Positions 21,545 to 33,098 of a stretch of DNA of 64,000 nucleotides are shown in pieces. Under the pieces are notes generated by a model. That model was not told where the DNA came from, did no database searches, and saw only the letters and a list, made by a program, of their open reading frames with translations. Source of the DNA: Pseudisothecium myosuroides (lineage: Eukaryota; Streptophyta; Bryopsida; Hypnales; Lembophyllaceae); NCBI GenBank assembly GCA_951799445.1, contig OX637295.1, forward strand, positions 3,162,001 through 3,226,000, written 5' to 3'. Each line of letters begins with the position of its first letter. The first letter of the stretch is position 1. The position numbers were made by a program, and so were the translations under genes.

Positions 21545-22390
21545 ATATATTGAATATTTTATTGCAATTTGAACTTTGAATGTATTTTCAATGTCTATTA
21601 TTTTCTAGTTTTAGAATGACAAGGAAATTGAGTTTGCACTATGATGTTTTTCATTGTAATATACACACATGGTGAAATTTTCAGATTTTTTGAAATGATT
21701 TTCTATTTGATGTGATTTTTCTTCACTTTTTCTTCAAAAATTCTCAAAAAAATCAATTTTTCACAAAAAATCTAAAATTTTTGTGAAGTAAAGAAGACAA
21801 GTAATATCATCTCTAAAAAATAAATGCAAATTTTTTTGTACATATCTAATTGCAAAATGGAAGCAAATTGAGTGATGGACAGTGAAGCTTGGAATCAGCG
21901 GTCATGGGTCCGTCATTTAGGGGTTAATAAGGTTTTTTCATAAATCAATTGGAGTGAAATCTAGCCCAGGTTCCACCCTGAGACTGAAAGATAAAGATGG
22001 TGATCTGAAGGCCATGGGCTCCTCCATTTCCACACTGAAAGCTCGGCACGTGGCTCCCAGGTCCCAGGTCCTCGACCATTTCTTTTCGGCTTTCTTCTCT
22101 TTTTCTTTCAGTTTTGTTCGTTTCTTTGTTCCGTGGCAGTGTGGCACCCTCCGTGGTCCTCGTTTCGTGCATTCATCAGTGTTGCCGCCTCAGTCTTGGA
22201 ACAGAACCAGGAGCTTTGACGATCGTGCCAGTTCGTTCGCTCGTTCTCATCCACGGAGGCTCTTTTCTCATCCATCCTCTTCCAAGGCGCGTTCTTGGTC
22301 ATAGTGTCATACCGACGTGGGTCAGCAACTTTGACCATGCGGTCAACATCCGGCCCGACTGACTGCGTAGTGGAACTCAAGCTCCCAACC

Positions 22391-22400
22391 CCATTTAAGG
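22391..22400 (+). promoter_or_regulatory. Probable TATA region of gene B copy 2
   Basis: CCATTTAAGG lies about 324 bases before the B start codon, identical to unit 2 and matching CATATAAGG in unit 5. Confidence 0.5.
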
Positions 22401-22723
22401 ATCCGCACTGGCCTCCATTCCTCACTCACAACTCATTACAGCTCTTCAACATCAGCCAAACCCGCTACCTCGCATTCGATTCGAGTTACCAGCCAATTCA
22501 AAGATCAATCTTCAGTCACTGGTTCTTCGCTTTCAAAGGGAGAAGCTAGCTTGAGTCTAGTCCCGGCTTGAGTATTAATTCTTGCAAAAGGGCAGTGCAA
22601 GTTTTGATCCACGGTTCAGAGATCATCCCAGTTTCGAAGGAAGTGAGTAGATAAATTCGTAGTAAGACTTGACAGCAAAGTTCAGCACTTGAGGTTCTTC
22701 CTGTGCCAAGGCATTGCAATATA

Positions 22724-22909
22724 ATGGGTGCGCAAGGTGATGGAGGTGGTTCGAAATGGAACCCGTCATCCTACTCTGGGGACTACGAAGACTGTGAAGG
22801 CGATGGCGGATCCTCCAGATGGAGGCCGCCCTCGCACTGCTGCGGCTGCGACGATGGCTGCGAAGGGGACGGAGGATCCTCCAAGTGGAGACCCGGAAAG
22901 GGCTTCTGA
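22724..22909 (+). CDS. GDGG-repeat Cys-containing short protein, family B copy 2 (61 aa)
   Basis: The protein is identical to copy 1, with three repeats and five cysteines (one in DYEDCEG, four in HCCGCDDGC). The internal repeats use different synonymous codons (GGT/GGC/GGG, GAT/GAC, AGG/AGA), so they are old relative to the arm duplication. The DNA differs from the left arm by one synonymous base (GCG ACG ATG versus GCG ACG ACG in the linker region of the opposite-frame read). Transcription runs toward gene A copy 3. Role unknown; no known domain. Confidence 0.75.
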   Translation: MGAQGDGGGSKWNPSSYSGDYEDCEGDGGSSRWRPPSHCCGCDDGCEGDGGSSKWRPGKGF

Positions 22910-25526
22910 AAGAATCCGACTTGAGTACGTGGAGATCAAGTGCCAACTGATATTCAACAATTTTGTACATACTGCGATCAATACAAACACCGAGCAATGG
23001 TAGTCACTCCGAGTGACCAGTTGCCCAAGCTAGAAATGCGGAGGCGATGGTTCAGAATCTCGAGAGAGAGAGAATTTTTCTCCGAGGCTTCATCCTTTCG
23101 GTAGATCTGCCAGAAAACATTGGTGTCAAATTAGTTGACCCGCTAGTTCCGACATTCGGAATCGTAGATCATTCAAACAAACATTCTTTGGGACCCCGTT
23201 TTTGTAGAGCAGGGGGCCTGACGTAGAGTAGCTGCCATTCTTTGGTCTGAGCCAATTCCTGGTTGGCAATGTATAAAAGACCTCAAAGTGAAGAGAAATT
23301 TTATCTTGAGCATTCCCTTCCGATCAAACGTGTGTATCTTGTACGTGTATCAAGCGATTAGATTGTCATGCCGTGTGCGTCCGGGACCATTTGCATTTGA
23401 AGCTCTATGAAGCTAGTCTGAATATGGTGAACGACGGCACTGGGCAGCACTGCTGATTGGTTGAAGTGTCGGTAGCAGTAGCTTATAACTACTAGGTTGA
23501 CAGGGATCGGTGCACCTGCATTGTTTTGTTGATTCACTACAGTACTTCGCTTCAACTGCGCGCACTGGTGACATACTAACAGGCACGTACAGACAAGTGT
23601 ACAAGTGTACAGCGTTGTCGTGCCCATCCGTATTTTCGGAGAAGAATGCAGACGCCCTCGTCCACTTGCAATCTGAGGTTGATCGTTAAGACCAGCGAAG
23701 TTCAGATCAAAGGACTTTTCAGCTTCCCAACTCACGAGCTAGTACCTATGAGATTAGAACTAGGTTACAAATTAGATCGAATCCCCGATCGAATCCCGGA
23801 TCGATTGGGCTGTGCAGGAGCTAGCTCGATGAATTAAGCCCACTCGAAGTGGAACCCACCGTGCATCAATTAAAGTAGGTGATGTAGAGCAGAATCTATT
23901 CATGTTGACTGGTCCTAATGCCAATTCCCGCGCGCTTCAATTTCGTTAAATTGGCGATATTCCATTACTTTGGCGCGGCTGAAACCCAAATGTAGTTTGT
24001 GGCCTGGAATTAGACCTTCGTGAAGATATTGGTCACAAGTTTTGGCTTGTGGAATATCGCCAATTTAATGAACTCGACGCTTTATGATGGAAGTCAATTT
24101 CTTGCGTCACTAAGTATCCCATTGGACTGGTTATGAATTCAATGTCAAGCAGTCAAGTGACATGTACAGGGAGCGCATTAAGAATTTTATTTCATGCAAT
24201 GGTGTACAGACAGTGCAAAGTCGATCGGTGAAATGATTGCGGCGGAAATGGGTGCGAAGTCATGAGTTTGAACTAGACGTGAAAACAATCATTGATCATA
24301 AGTCCGGCTTTCAGAGTGATAAATCAACAATAGCGGATTCAAACTCAAAAGTTGATCCACCCATTCTGTAACATGGCGAAATTTCGAGAAATGGGTACAT
24401 TATTTTGTCGCCCGACTGGAATTCCGACCAGATCTGTACCCGTCCTAGTTCCTAGTGCAATGCTAGCTCTCGAATGTCACAAATCTGAAACGCACCATTT
24501 TAAAGAATAGCACCACTGACGCAGTTTACCAAGTAGTTTTTACACTTGGATTTGACGCTTCTCTCTTCAGTCCTAAGCCGATTGCCAGCATGGAGGATAA
24601 GATTTGTGAAAATCACTCGTTGTTTCTTCCAAATGATGGTCTAGCAACCGATCATAATTGGAGGCAGCTAATTAAAGGATATTGAAGTTGAATATATAAG
24701 TATGCCAAGTGTTGAATTTTGAGACGGGGCTTATGGCAGAGTCATCAGGTGTTCGAAGTTACACTTCAATTTGTCGAAATAGATCTTCTTTCATCACCAA
24801 GAGTTAAGGACAACATGCATGATATACCTGACGGAAAAAGATTTTGTAACTGTTCTATTCCACTGCATTACCGTGTTTGAATGTCGATATTAGTTCTTCA
24901 ATAGGACTACAGGTAGTTCGTAACTCGTGAAAATGATGGCGCATATGATTTGCTCGCCATCGATTGATCAGTCAGATGCAGCTCACAAGTGAGCCCCAAC
25001 GTTTACATGCAGATGTCCAAGAACCAATTTGAAACCCGCATACAAGTCACTGAAGTGTAAAGTCTTTCATGCAATATATCAGTCGCGTGTATAATGTATA
25101 ACGAGTGTCTGAGCAGCTTCAAGGCTGCCAGCGGTAATCTTTTCAAATCGTTAACTGTCACAATGTGTGAACAAAGAATCAGGAACTTACTACTCTAGTC
25201 ATCTAAAATGAATCTGTACAAACGGAAAGGAAGTTTGAGTTCCGATCGAGCTCATGGTCGAATGCTAACTGTACTATTGGAATGATCGAGATCTCCATGG
25301 TATTTCCATATTCTGCCGGAGGCCGGATAAGCTAGCTAGCTGTCACTGGCATTCAAGAGCAAAGAATTCTTCGATTGAAGCACTTATCGCGGAAAGAAAA
25401 GAATTGGCCCCGGAATTGGTCATTTTTTTTAAAATGAAGCAGAAATCCTTGCCAAGTCTCGGTACATTCGTCGACAGTCGACAGTGATCTCGAGCAGTTG
25501 TCATGATCGCAACGATCGAGCTACTT
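22910..25526. other. Region between the convergent genes B and A of unit 3
   Basis: No supported gene is seen. It holds the mirror of the leftward TATA (23272-23279), the MITE at 23939-24071 and overlapping short frames on both strands. A peptide HSKWNPPC near 23849 resembles the family B repeat (SKWNP) but is bounded upstream by an in-frame TAA. Confidence 0.5.
23272..23279 (+). promoter_or_regulatory. Conserved TATAAAAG downstream of gene B, unit 3
   Basis: Same element as at 11752-11759, with CCAAT about 20 bases upstream. The transcript it would drive is not identified. Confidence 0.45.
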
Positions 25527-25688
25527 TCATTGACGCTTCGACGGAGGTCTCTACTTGGAGGAGCCCCCATCCCCCATAGGGCTAGACCTGGACGGAGGTC
25601 TCCACTTGGACGATCCTCCGTCGCCCATGGGAGAAGCCTTCGAGGGAGGTCTCCACTTCGACGATCCCCCATCGCCCATCACGGCCAT
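25527..25688 (-). pseudogene. Family A copy 3, nonsense-truncated in the third repeat
   Basis: The sequence matches copy 2 except that the Trp codon of the third repeat (residue 46) is TAG at 25551-25553. Translation would stop after 45 residues with two complete repeats and GDGGSSK of the third. The first ATG and its context are intact. Since copies 1 and 4 function, if at all, with two repeats, the truncated product could still be active. The TATA box is the altered TATTAAAG form. Confidence 0.7.
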
Positions 25689-25946
25689 TTTAGCAAGCCC
25701 TCCGAGGACTTGATTAGACTTCTGATGCTCTCGAGAAGCTAGTGCTGGCCGCTCTGTAAGCTTGGGTGATCAGCGGGATCGCTTCTCAGAAAGAATGCCT
25801 CTCAGATGGATCAGAGCTCCGCGCTTGTGTCAAGTTATTGCTTTGTGTGTAAATTCGATGTGTCACTTGCTGCGGCGTCTTCAGATTTGATCGATCGAAA
25901 ACTCAGGCGAGATGTATTGTTCTGGCAGAATGAATGTGGTGATGCG

Positions 25947-25954
25947 CTTTAATA
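25947..25954 (-). promoter_or_regulatory. Altered TATA box (TATTAAAG) of gene A copy 3
   Basis: Mirror of 9077-9084. It has the same A-to-T change relative to the TATAAAAG of copies 1, 4 and 5. Confidence 0.6.
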
Positions 25955-26099
25955 CTTTTTGATTCATGCTGGAGCGATCTCTGTTCAAATTACGCGGACT
26001 TTTTCAGCGGACACCTGATCTTGACAGACCCAAGGTCTGATCCTTTCAAACGCAGCTTGGAATCGCATTCAGAGGAAGTGGGCACTGATCTGACCGGGT

Positions 26100-26590
26100 C
26101 AGTGGCATGGAAGTTAGAACATTTGCGTTGAACGGCGCCGGCGAGGGCAACGCGAAGTACGCGACGTGTCGTCCGATGAAGACCCGAAGCAGAAGCCGTT
26201 AGTTCAAGTTGGTCACACGAGAACTAACTACCTCCAAGGCTGGAAGTCAGAGGAGCAGTTCTGGGCGGGGTTTCCAAGGAAGATTCAATTCGACGGTTAC
26301 AAATATTTTTTGGTCAATTCGACAGTCACGCGCGTGCAAATGCTTGGTGAATGTGAATGTGTTCACATTGATTTCTGAAGAACCCGGCCCACCCCTACAC
26401 GTAATCGGCACTGCTGGATGATGACCAAACTTTTCCTTGGCGGGGTCCCGCTGCCGACAGCACGGGGTTCAGCATGCGCAGCTGTCGCAGACTTTCTCGT
26501 TTGCGAAGCTTTTCAGTGGGACCATGCGCCCAGCCTTGGAAGACACTCACCAATTCAAATAAGTAGGAGAATCCGAAAATAAGCTGATAT
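26100..26590 (+). other. Block D of unit 3
   Basis: It carries the open frame 26166-26378 (no ATG) and the ATG frame MEVRTFALNGAGEGNAKYATC from 26107, which ends at TAG after 31 codons. See units 1 and 2 for the uncertainty. Confidence 0.45.
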
Positions 26591-26831
26591 TATCGTCGCC
26601 ATATGATGAAGGCAAAATTTAATTAGTGATCTGGAATCAATTACCGCTATCAATGTATTAATTAAGCTCTATCCATTCGTGAAGTGTTCACTGCTATTGA
26701 CACTGATTATTCTAGTAGAGAGGGTCAAAAATCAGTGTGGGGAATCCGTATCCATAAAACAAGATTCTTTTCGTGAAATGAGTATACACGATTATAACTT
26801 TGCCTGCCCAGTTCTAGTATAACCCCTAATG

Positions 26832-28297
26832 GGGTGGTTGCAAGAAACATTTGCCGGTTTTGGCTCAAAATGGCCATAGTACATGAGTATTGTGACTTTT
26901 GAAATAATTTTTATTTAATTGAAATAAAATATGGATAATTTGTAAAGCATTCAAAAAAGTATGTGCGTGAAAATTTAGACCTGGAAAAATTTGTTTTAAA
27001 ATTTATGCACATTCAAAGAGTATTGAAGAATGTAAGAAAATAGATACTTTGGAATTTGATTTTTAGAAAATAGTATCAAAACTCAAACAAAAGAAAATCC
27101 ATTTTTTCTAACTTAAAGATGTTCCTTCTCAACCATTTTCATCTTTAAAAAAATAAAATTGTGTTCTCTACATTTGCATAAAGGTAGTGCACTTTGAGCG
27201 CTTGTAGAAGGTGAAAAAATTTTAATTTAAAAAAATCCTTGGTAGGCTTGTGTAACCTTAGTAAAAGTCCTCGTACATTAATTTTGAGCTTCAAATTCAT
27301 TTTTTGGGGTCAAAAATAGTTCTAAACCCCCCTAAAATGGCCTAGATCGAGATCCAATCAGAGGATTGTTTAAAAATAGGGTCATTGCAAGGGAGACCTG
27401 TCCTATTTACTAGTTACAATGACAGTGACTCTCCTTTCATCTGTTATAACGTTTGAAGCAAAAGTCCAATGAACATAAAAAATTTATTGGAGATGTCTAA
27501 CTTTATGGTAATCAGATCCCTTATTTTTAGAAATTAAAAAAAATCATTTTATATTTAAATATCATTTTTGTTAATTTGTCACACTGTAATTTTTAAGGGT
27601 TTTTACTATATTAGAAGTCCCCAAATTTAATGATTTAGAGCTAAAATTTCATAGTCTATTTGCATAGTAGGAGAGCATATTCCTACCAAAGGAAATCTAA
27701 AAATATATTATTTTGTGTCCTCTACATGAATAGAAACAGCACTCCCATTGCATACAATTTCTGAACAATGAAGATGGTTCTAAGATCAATCTTTTGACAA
27801 AATCTCATCATTATGAACTATTTCCAAATGAAAAAATTTTAGTTCTTTTATTTATTGTTTTTCCTATTTTTTACAAATTAAAATGTGAAATTACAGTGAC
27901 CAGTCCTATTTTCATGAGATTTAGGGTTTTTCTAGTTCTCCTACTTAGAAAAATTTTCTATGCTTTTCCTTCCTAGGGTACCTTCTTCTTGAAGGTGTAT
28001 ATATAAAACATATTTTTCATATTTTTTTAAATTGATTTTCTAATTATAAAGCCCCCTTCCCCGAAAGAAAAAATGAGTACTATGAAAAACGCTACGAAAA
28101 ATGGAAGGTCTTTCATGCAATGACCCAATAGTAAAAATGATTTTTAAAACATCCAAAAAATTACTCAACATTTGAAACTATTATATATACTGTACCTTGA
28201 TTTTTAAGTTTCATAGAAAACAGACAGACAATGCAAAAATCCACCTGTCCAATGTTAACAGGACAAAAAATAGGACAAGTGTTTCTTGTAATCACCC
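26832..28297. mobile_element. GGGTGATTGCAAG-family element, old copy with a nested insertion
   Basis: The ends GGGTGGTTGCAAGAAACAT and AAGTGTTTCTTGTAATCACCC bound an AT-rich body. It is interrupted by the 748-bp element at 27379-28126. The mirror is 7171-7884. Confidence 0.65.
27379..28126. mobile_element. GGGTCATTGCAAG-family element (748 bp), TSD AATA
   Basis: The left end GGGTCATTGCAAGGGAGACC faces GGTCTTTCATGCAATGACCC. AATA flanks both ends (27375-27378 and 28127-28130). The left arm holds the uninterrupted site (reverse complement of about 7330-7345, TTAAAAATAGTAAA). Confidence 0.88.
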
Positions 28298-28558
28298 AAA
28301 GTTCCCTGACAATTTAGCACCCAAAGGTCAATACAAATTTTAAAAAAAACTCTATTTACATATCTAACCGTAGAATGTACAAGGCTTTTCCAAAAGTGTG
28401 ATAAAACTTAAATCTACTTTGATCATACTGTATACAGTTGAAGATCTTACCCTTTGAATCAAGACCAAAAAATAATTTGGGTCCTATTTGACAAGTTCAG
28501 CTGACTTTGATTGCCTTTTGTAGCAGTCTTTTGCACTATGGACCATGATTTTATAATT

Positions 28559-29301
28559 GGGTGATTGCATGAATGACTGGCTGTTTTTGTTCCACTTTGG
28601 CTGTTTTCGGCTAGTACTCCCAGTACTATGAGCTTTTTGCATATGAATTTTTTTAAATTAAATAAAATAAGGATAATTAGTATAACACTATAAATAGCAT
28701 ATCACCAAAATTTCAGACCTAAAAAAAATCTAGGTAAAAAGTTATTCACAAAAAAGTGTAAGCTGAAATTTTGAAGAAAATACATAGTTTGACGTTTTAA
28801 TTTGTAAAAAATAGGAAAAGCAATTTTCAAAGAAACTAAAAAATTTCCATTTGGAAAGAATTTATATTGAAGAGATTTCACCAAAAAAAATTATCTTGAA
28901 ACCATCTTCAACATTCAAAATTGCGCGCGTAAGGGAGCCTTCTTTGCATGAACGTAGAGGACATAAAATATAATATTTTTTAATGTCCCTTGGTAGGAAT
29001 ATGACTTCCTACCATGGGAATAGACCATAGAAATTTCAGCTCCAAATCATTAAATTTGGGTACTCCATAGTACTAAAACCCCTTAAAACTCAAAACGTGA
29101 CATATTAGTTTAAATGATTTTTAAATATAAAGTGATTTTTGAAAATTTCTGAAAAATATGAGATATGATTAAACTCAAGAGAGGAATCTCCAATAAAAAT
29201 TTCAAGTTCATGCAAGTCATGCTGCAAAAGTTATAGCAAAAGGAAGCTTTGGCACTCGCTTTGTGACAAAGTTTCAGTACCGGTCTTTCATACAATCACC
29301 C
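28559..29301. mobile_element. GGGTGATTGCA-family element (743 bp), TSD AATT
   Basis: The ends are GGGTGATTGCATGAATGACT and GGTCTTTCATACAATCACCC. AATT flanks it (28555-28558 and 29302-29305). The empty site is on the left arm near 6925 (TATAATTTGAACC after inversion). Confidence 0.88.
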
Positions 29302-29440
29302 AATTCGAACCAAACAAAGATTGTGTTAGGGAGATGTACACCAAATTTTAGAAGTAGAAGAGGGATAGAAGACTTCCATAAAAATCCTATAATGCAATTA
29401 CGTGCCAAAAATTGTCAATAGTCTAGCAAATTTTGGAAAT

Positions 29441-30187
29441 GGGTGGTTGCAAGAAAGACCGACCGGTTTTTGTAGCGTTTTCCATAGTACTCATTTTTTC
29501 TTTTAAAAGTACTGTATAATTAGAATTTTTTTTTTTTTAAATGTGAAAAAAAAATTTCATGTATAAACCTTTAAGAAGAAGGTACCCTAAGAAGGAAAAG
29601 TGTAGAAAAAATCTCTAAGTAGAAGAACTAGAAAAGTCTGATGAACTAGCAAAATTGTAGGAAAATAGGTCTTTTCACATTTTAATTTGTAAAAAATAGG
29701 GAAAGAAATTTTTTATAAAACTAAAAATTGTCAATTTGGGAGGACTTTATAATAAAGAGATTTCACCAAAAGACTGATCTCAAAACCATCTTCAATGTTC
29801 ACAAGTGCGCGCGCAAGGGAGCCCTATTTGCACACATGTGGAGGACATAAAATAATGTTTTTTAAAATTTCGTTTAGTAGGCACATGTGTCCCTAGTGTA
29901 AGAATAGACCACAGAAATTTCAGCTCTAGATCATTAATTTTGGGTACTCCCCATTACTAAAAAATCCTAAATCGCAAGTGTGACAAATTAGCCAAAATTA
30001 AAATTAAATAAAAAATGATTTTTAAATTTTTTTGAAAAATAAGGGATTTAATAACTATCATATTAGCCATCATTCTTCAATAAAAATTTCAAATTAATTG
30101 GGCTCGTGCTTCAAAAGTTATAGCGAATGACAACTTTGCCAATCCAAGTGTGACGCAAAATAGTACTAGTCTTTTTTGCAACCACCC
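29441..30187. mobile_element. GGGTGGTTGCAAG-family element (747 bp), TSD AAAT
   Basis: The ends are GGGTGGTTGCAAGAAAGACC and CTTTTTTGCAACCACCC. AAAT flanks it (29437-29440 and 30188-30191). The empty site is on the left arm near 6793 (TTGGAAATAACAC after inversion). Confidence 0.88.
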
Positions 30188-30326
30188 AAATAATGCATTG
30201 AGTTTTTGAAACTCAACAAATACCCATGGTAGATGAAAAGATTTTTATTTTTCTGCAAATAGAAGAAAATAAAAGTTGATTTGCCTAAAATTCTAAATTC
30301 TATTGAAATTAGAGTTAATCATAGAC

Positions 30327-30741
30327 TTATTTATGCCCTCTAGCACACTTCAAGTAATGGAGGGCAACTATTTCCAACTTTTTCCATTTCTTCCCAGTCT
30401 TGTCTTCCGTCCTTGTTTCCTTTGCTTGTTCCTTGGTCTTTGCTTCCTTAGCCACTTCTGACAACATTTGTATCATTGATGTAAATGGCAATCTCAACAC
30501 ATGGTGATGGCCTTCACTTAAATTTGAATGGCAATTTTGGCAAATAGCAATGGCCTCCAATTAGATGATCAATGCAATTATACATGGCTTTATGGTCTTC
30601 ATAACACAAATCCAAGTCAATGCTACATATGAAATCAATGTTGGGATTTCATTCCAAGGGCACAACATAAGATTCCAAGCCCAACCAGTGCTCTTGCACA
30701 ATTGGCACATTCTATTCTTCTATTACCCTCTCCAAAGCCAT
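30327..30741 (-). pseudogene. Cys/His-rich degenerate coding segment, right copy
   Basis: This is the mirror of 6237-6652 with the same three frame segments. The first frame differs by a one-base deletion in a G run, which disrupts the MALERGN start present on the left. The minus-strand 77-codon tail frame is kept end to end. Confidence 0.35.
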
Positions 30742-32496
30742 CTTGCCCGACTTTCCCTATTGACACTATTTCATTGAAAAAAGCTTATAGTAACTTTTAA
30801 AAACATGAGTTACATTTTGACAAAATTATATTGATGGTAAGCTAATACAAAACTACATTTTTCACATAAGTTTCAAAAAATCATGCCAAAATTTGACATC
30901 ATAGGACTCTACTTGAATTCAATTTGTTCCCAAATGGACAATTGTCTTTTAGGAGTTAAAATACATTTACTTTTGTAAATTAGTGTTGCAAGCATTAATA
31001 GGATAAGCTAATTTGTAACTTTTTCACGTACTTGATGATAATATTCTAGATAAAAAGTAATTTGCATATTAATCTGCATATATAGTGGTACAACAATCTA
31101 ATCAATAAATATCAAAAATAGATGGTGGAATATTGCCAATTTAAAAAATTGACAAATTATTTGTAGATATAATAAGTAATATGGTTGTGGCCTATATTTA
31201 CTCAAAATCACAAGCCATATTAGTGATGTATAAATATTATTTCATACTAAAGGAAATTTAAATATTTGAAATTTGGGGGTGTTTGTAGGACTCTATACAA
31301 CCAAGGTTTAATGGAATGGCAACCAACTTTTGCAATTGGTGGTTGTGGCATTGAAGGCCATGCACCATTTGAATTTTTTCATTTGTTGATTTTGTTTCGA
31401 TTGGCTATGCTAAGGACTTTGCACATTGTGAATGGCACAATGTCTATATTTGCCATTTGTGACAACAATCAATATAAACTTTGCAATGACCTCAATCCTT
31501 GATATATTTGATGAAATTTCTAAGCATAGAGTAAAATAGAATTTTAGTCTAGACCATAACGTTCTAAACTACAAAAATGGTAACTTCTAGATTTGTTAGG
31601 CATATTTTGTATTTGATATGAATTTTGTTTATTCATTCTTCATAAATTCATAATAATTTCAAATTTTCATAAAAAAATTTGAATTTTGTAGGACATATAG
31701 AAGACATGTTATTTCATCTCTAAAAAATAAAATTAAAAAACTCCGATCATATTTAGTGAAAAAAATAGAGCGTACACAAGTACATGATTGTCGTTGAGTA
31801 CACAATCTTAAAGAGCCGATTATTTAGGGGTTATCCTTGGAAGGACGTTGAGGGCAAAACGTGTCCAATAGATGAATTTGAAGATTATTGTAGAAATGAA
31901 GAATACACATACAAGTTGGTTCAAAAACTAAGTCATAAATTTTTTGGCAAAATACCTTGGTCATAGGTTGGTGTTCTTTCAAGGTTAACCCTGTAAGCAC
32001 ATGAGGTCAAGTAATGGTGGATAAATGATTTAATTTCCAAGATCATGGTGAAAATGAAGGATGCACCCATTGGTCAAAAAATAAAAAGGGCAGATCATTT
32101 TCAGCAAAATACCTTCGTCATAGTCTGACGATCAGGGTCTCTTCTCACTCAGGGTTAAACTGAGAAGAGGCCTTCACAGATTGTTTCAAAAAAACAAGCA
32201 AACTGAGAAGTGGCCCCAACTCCATGGCTGAGAAGGAGAACCCAGCCCCGAACGTGCTCTTTGTTCGTGGAGTCAGTAGCAACTGAATGAGGGCCACGGC
32301 AACGACTTGAGTGTCGCCCTGTCGTCTCCGTGAAGGGTCCACCATCCCCCTTCTGCCAAAATGCAGCCTTCATAGTCAACAAGCCCTCCCAAACGGGAAG
32401 CGGTACACAGAATGCCAAACCGAGCTCCCGACACAGCCAGACTGCCGGAAACTCCGCGGAATTTGAACATTCGACCGGAAAGGTAAGCAATCAGCG

Positions 32497-32616
32497 TCAT
32501 AGTTGTGCGAAGCCTCTGCGTGCAGATTGGTGCTGGCCAGAGACGAGAAATTCATTTATATTTTCTGAGCGAACCCAAGAATCGGTAACGACTTTCTTTC
32601 CAGATCGAGCTGCCAT
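32497..32616 (-). CDS. Candidate small gene F, right copy (39 aa)
   Basis: MAARSGKKVVTDSWVR matches the left copy, then NINEFLVSGQ and an early stop. A second minus-strand frame (32273-32500) starts with ATG and carries YLSGRMFKFRGVSGSLAVS, conserved with the left copy in another register. The two may be exons of one gene or debris. Confidence is low for either copy. Confidence 0.3.
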   Translation of the reverse strand: MAARSGKKVVTDSWVRSENINEFLVSGQHQSARRGFAQL

Positions 32617-33098
32617 AGCCGTCGTACGCCCTTTCTGCCTAAACTAATTAATGCCGACGCATGCGTATCGGTCGAGTAAAACCAGCAAAAGTGGCGAGGT
32701 CCTCGATCCCAAAGTCTGCCGTGCCGACCGCCGGGGGGATTGTCGGCTCGCGTGACCGACGCACCAGCCTCGGATGAAGTGTAGCACATATAACGGACTC
32801 AACGAACTTCTGAATCCCCGCATCTTAGCTTGTTCCCAACTTCCCATTCCATTCCCTGATTAATAAATTTCCCATCTCTTCAAGATTCCAAGCGTAGAAT
32901 TACGTACTTGAATTGGAGGTTTTAGACCGAGTAAAATTGGCGAATAGGTTGAAGTGACTTGAATTGTTCAACTGTGGGTTGTGATCGAGGAGCTCGTGGT
33001 ACGTCTGCATATTTTGAGAGAGGAAGCTCTGCCCGGCTTAGTGCGGTGCATGCGTCGTCGACTCCGCGAGGAGAAGAAGTGATCGAGGAAGTTTAAAG

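Larger units (their letters stand above)
21545..26640 (+). repeat. Amplicon unit 3: right arm of the near-perfect palindrome
   Basis: This is the mirror of 8395-13520 and a direct copy of 59395-64000 at lower identity. Order: gene B (22724), downstream TATA (23272), MITE (23939-24071), gene A copy 3 (25688 leftward), then block D (26100-26590). Confidence 0.85.

Noticed and set aside
22724..22909. Similarity of SKWNP/SRWRP to the N-terminal arm of WOX homeodomains
   Set aside because: Only five or six residues match, and no homeodomain helices follow in any copy.
26166..26378. 70-residue protein of block D as an annotated gene
   Set aside because: Translates identically in three units, but DNA identity there is nearly complete including non-coding parts, so no coding signal is shown, and there is no ATG.
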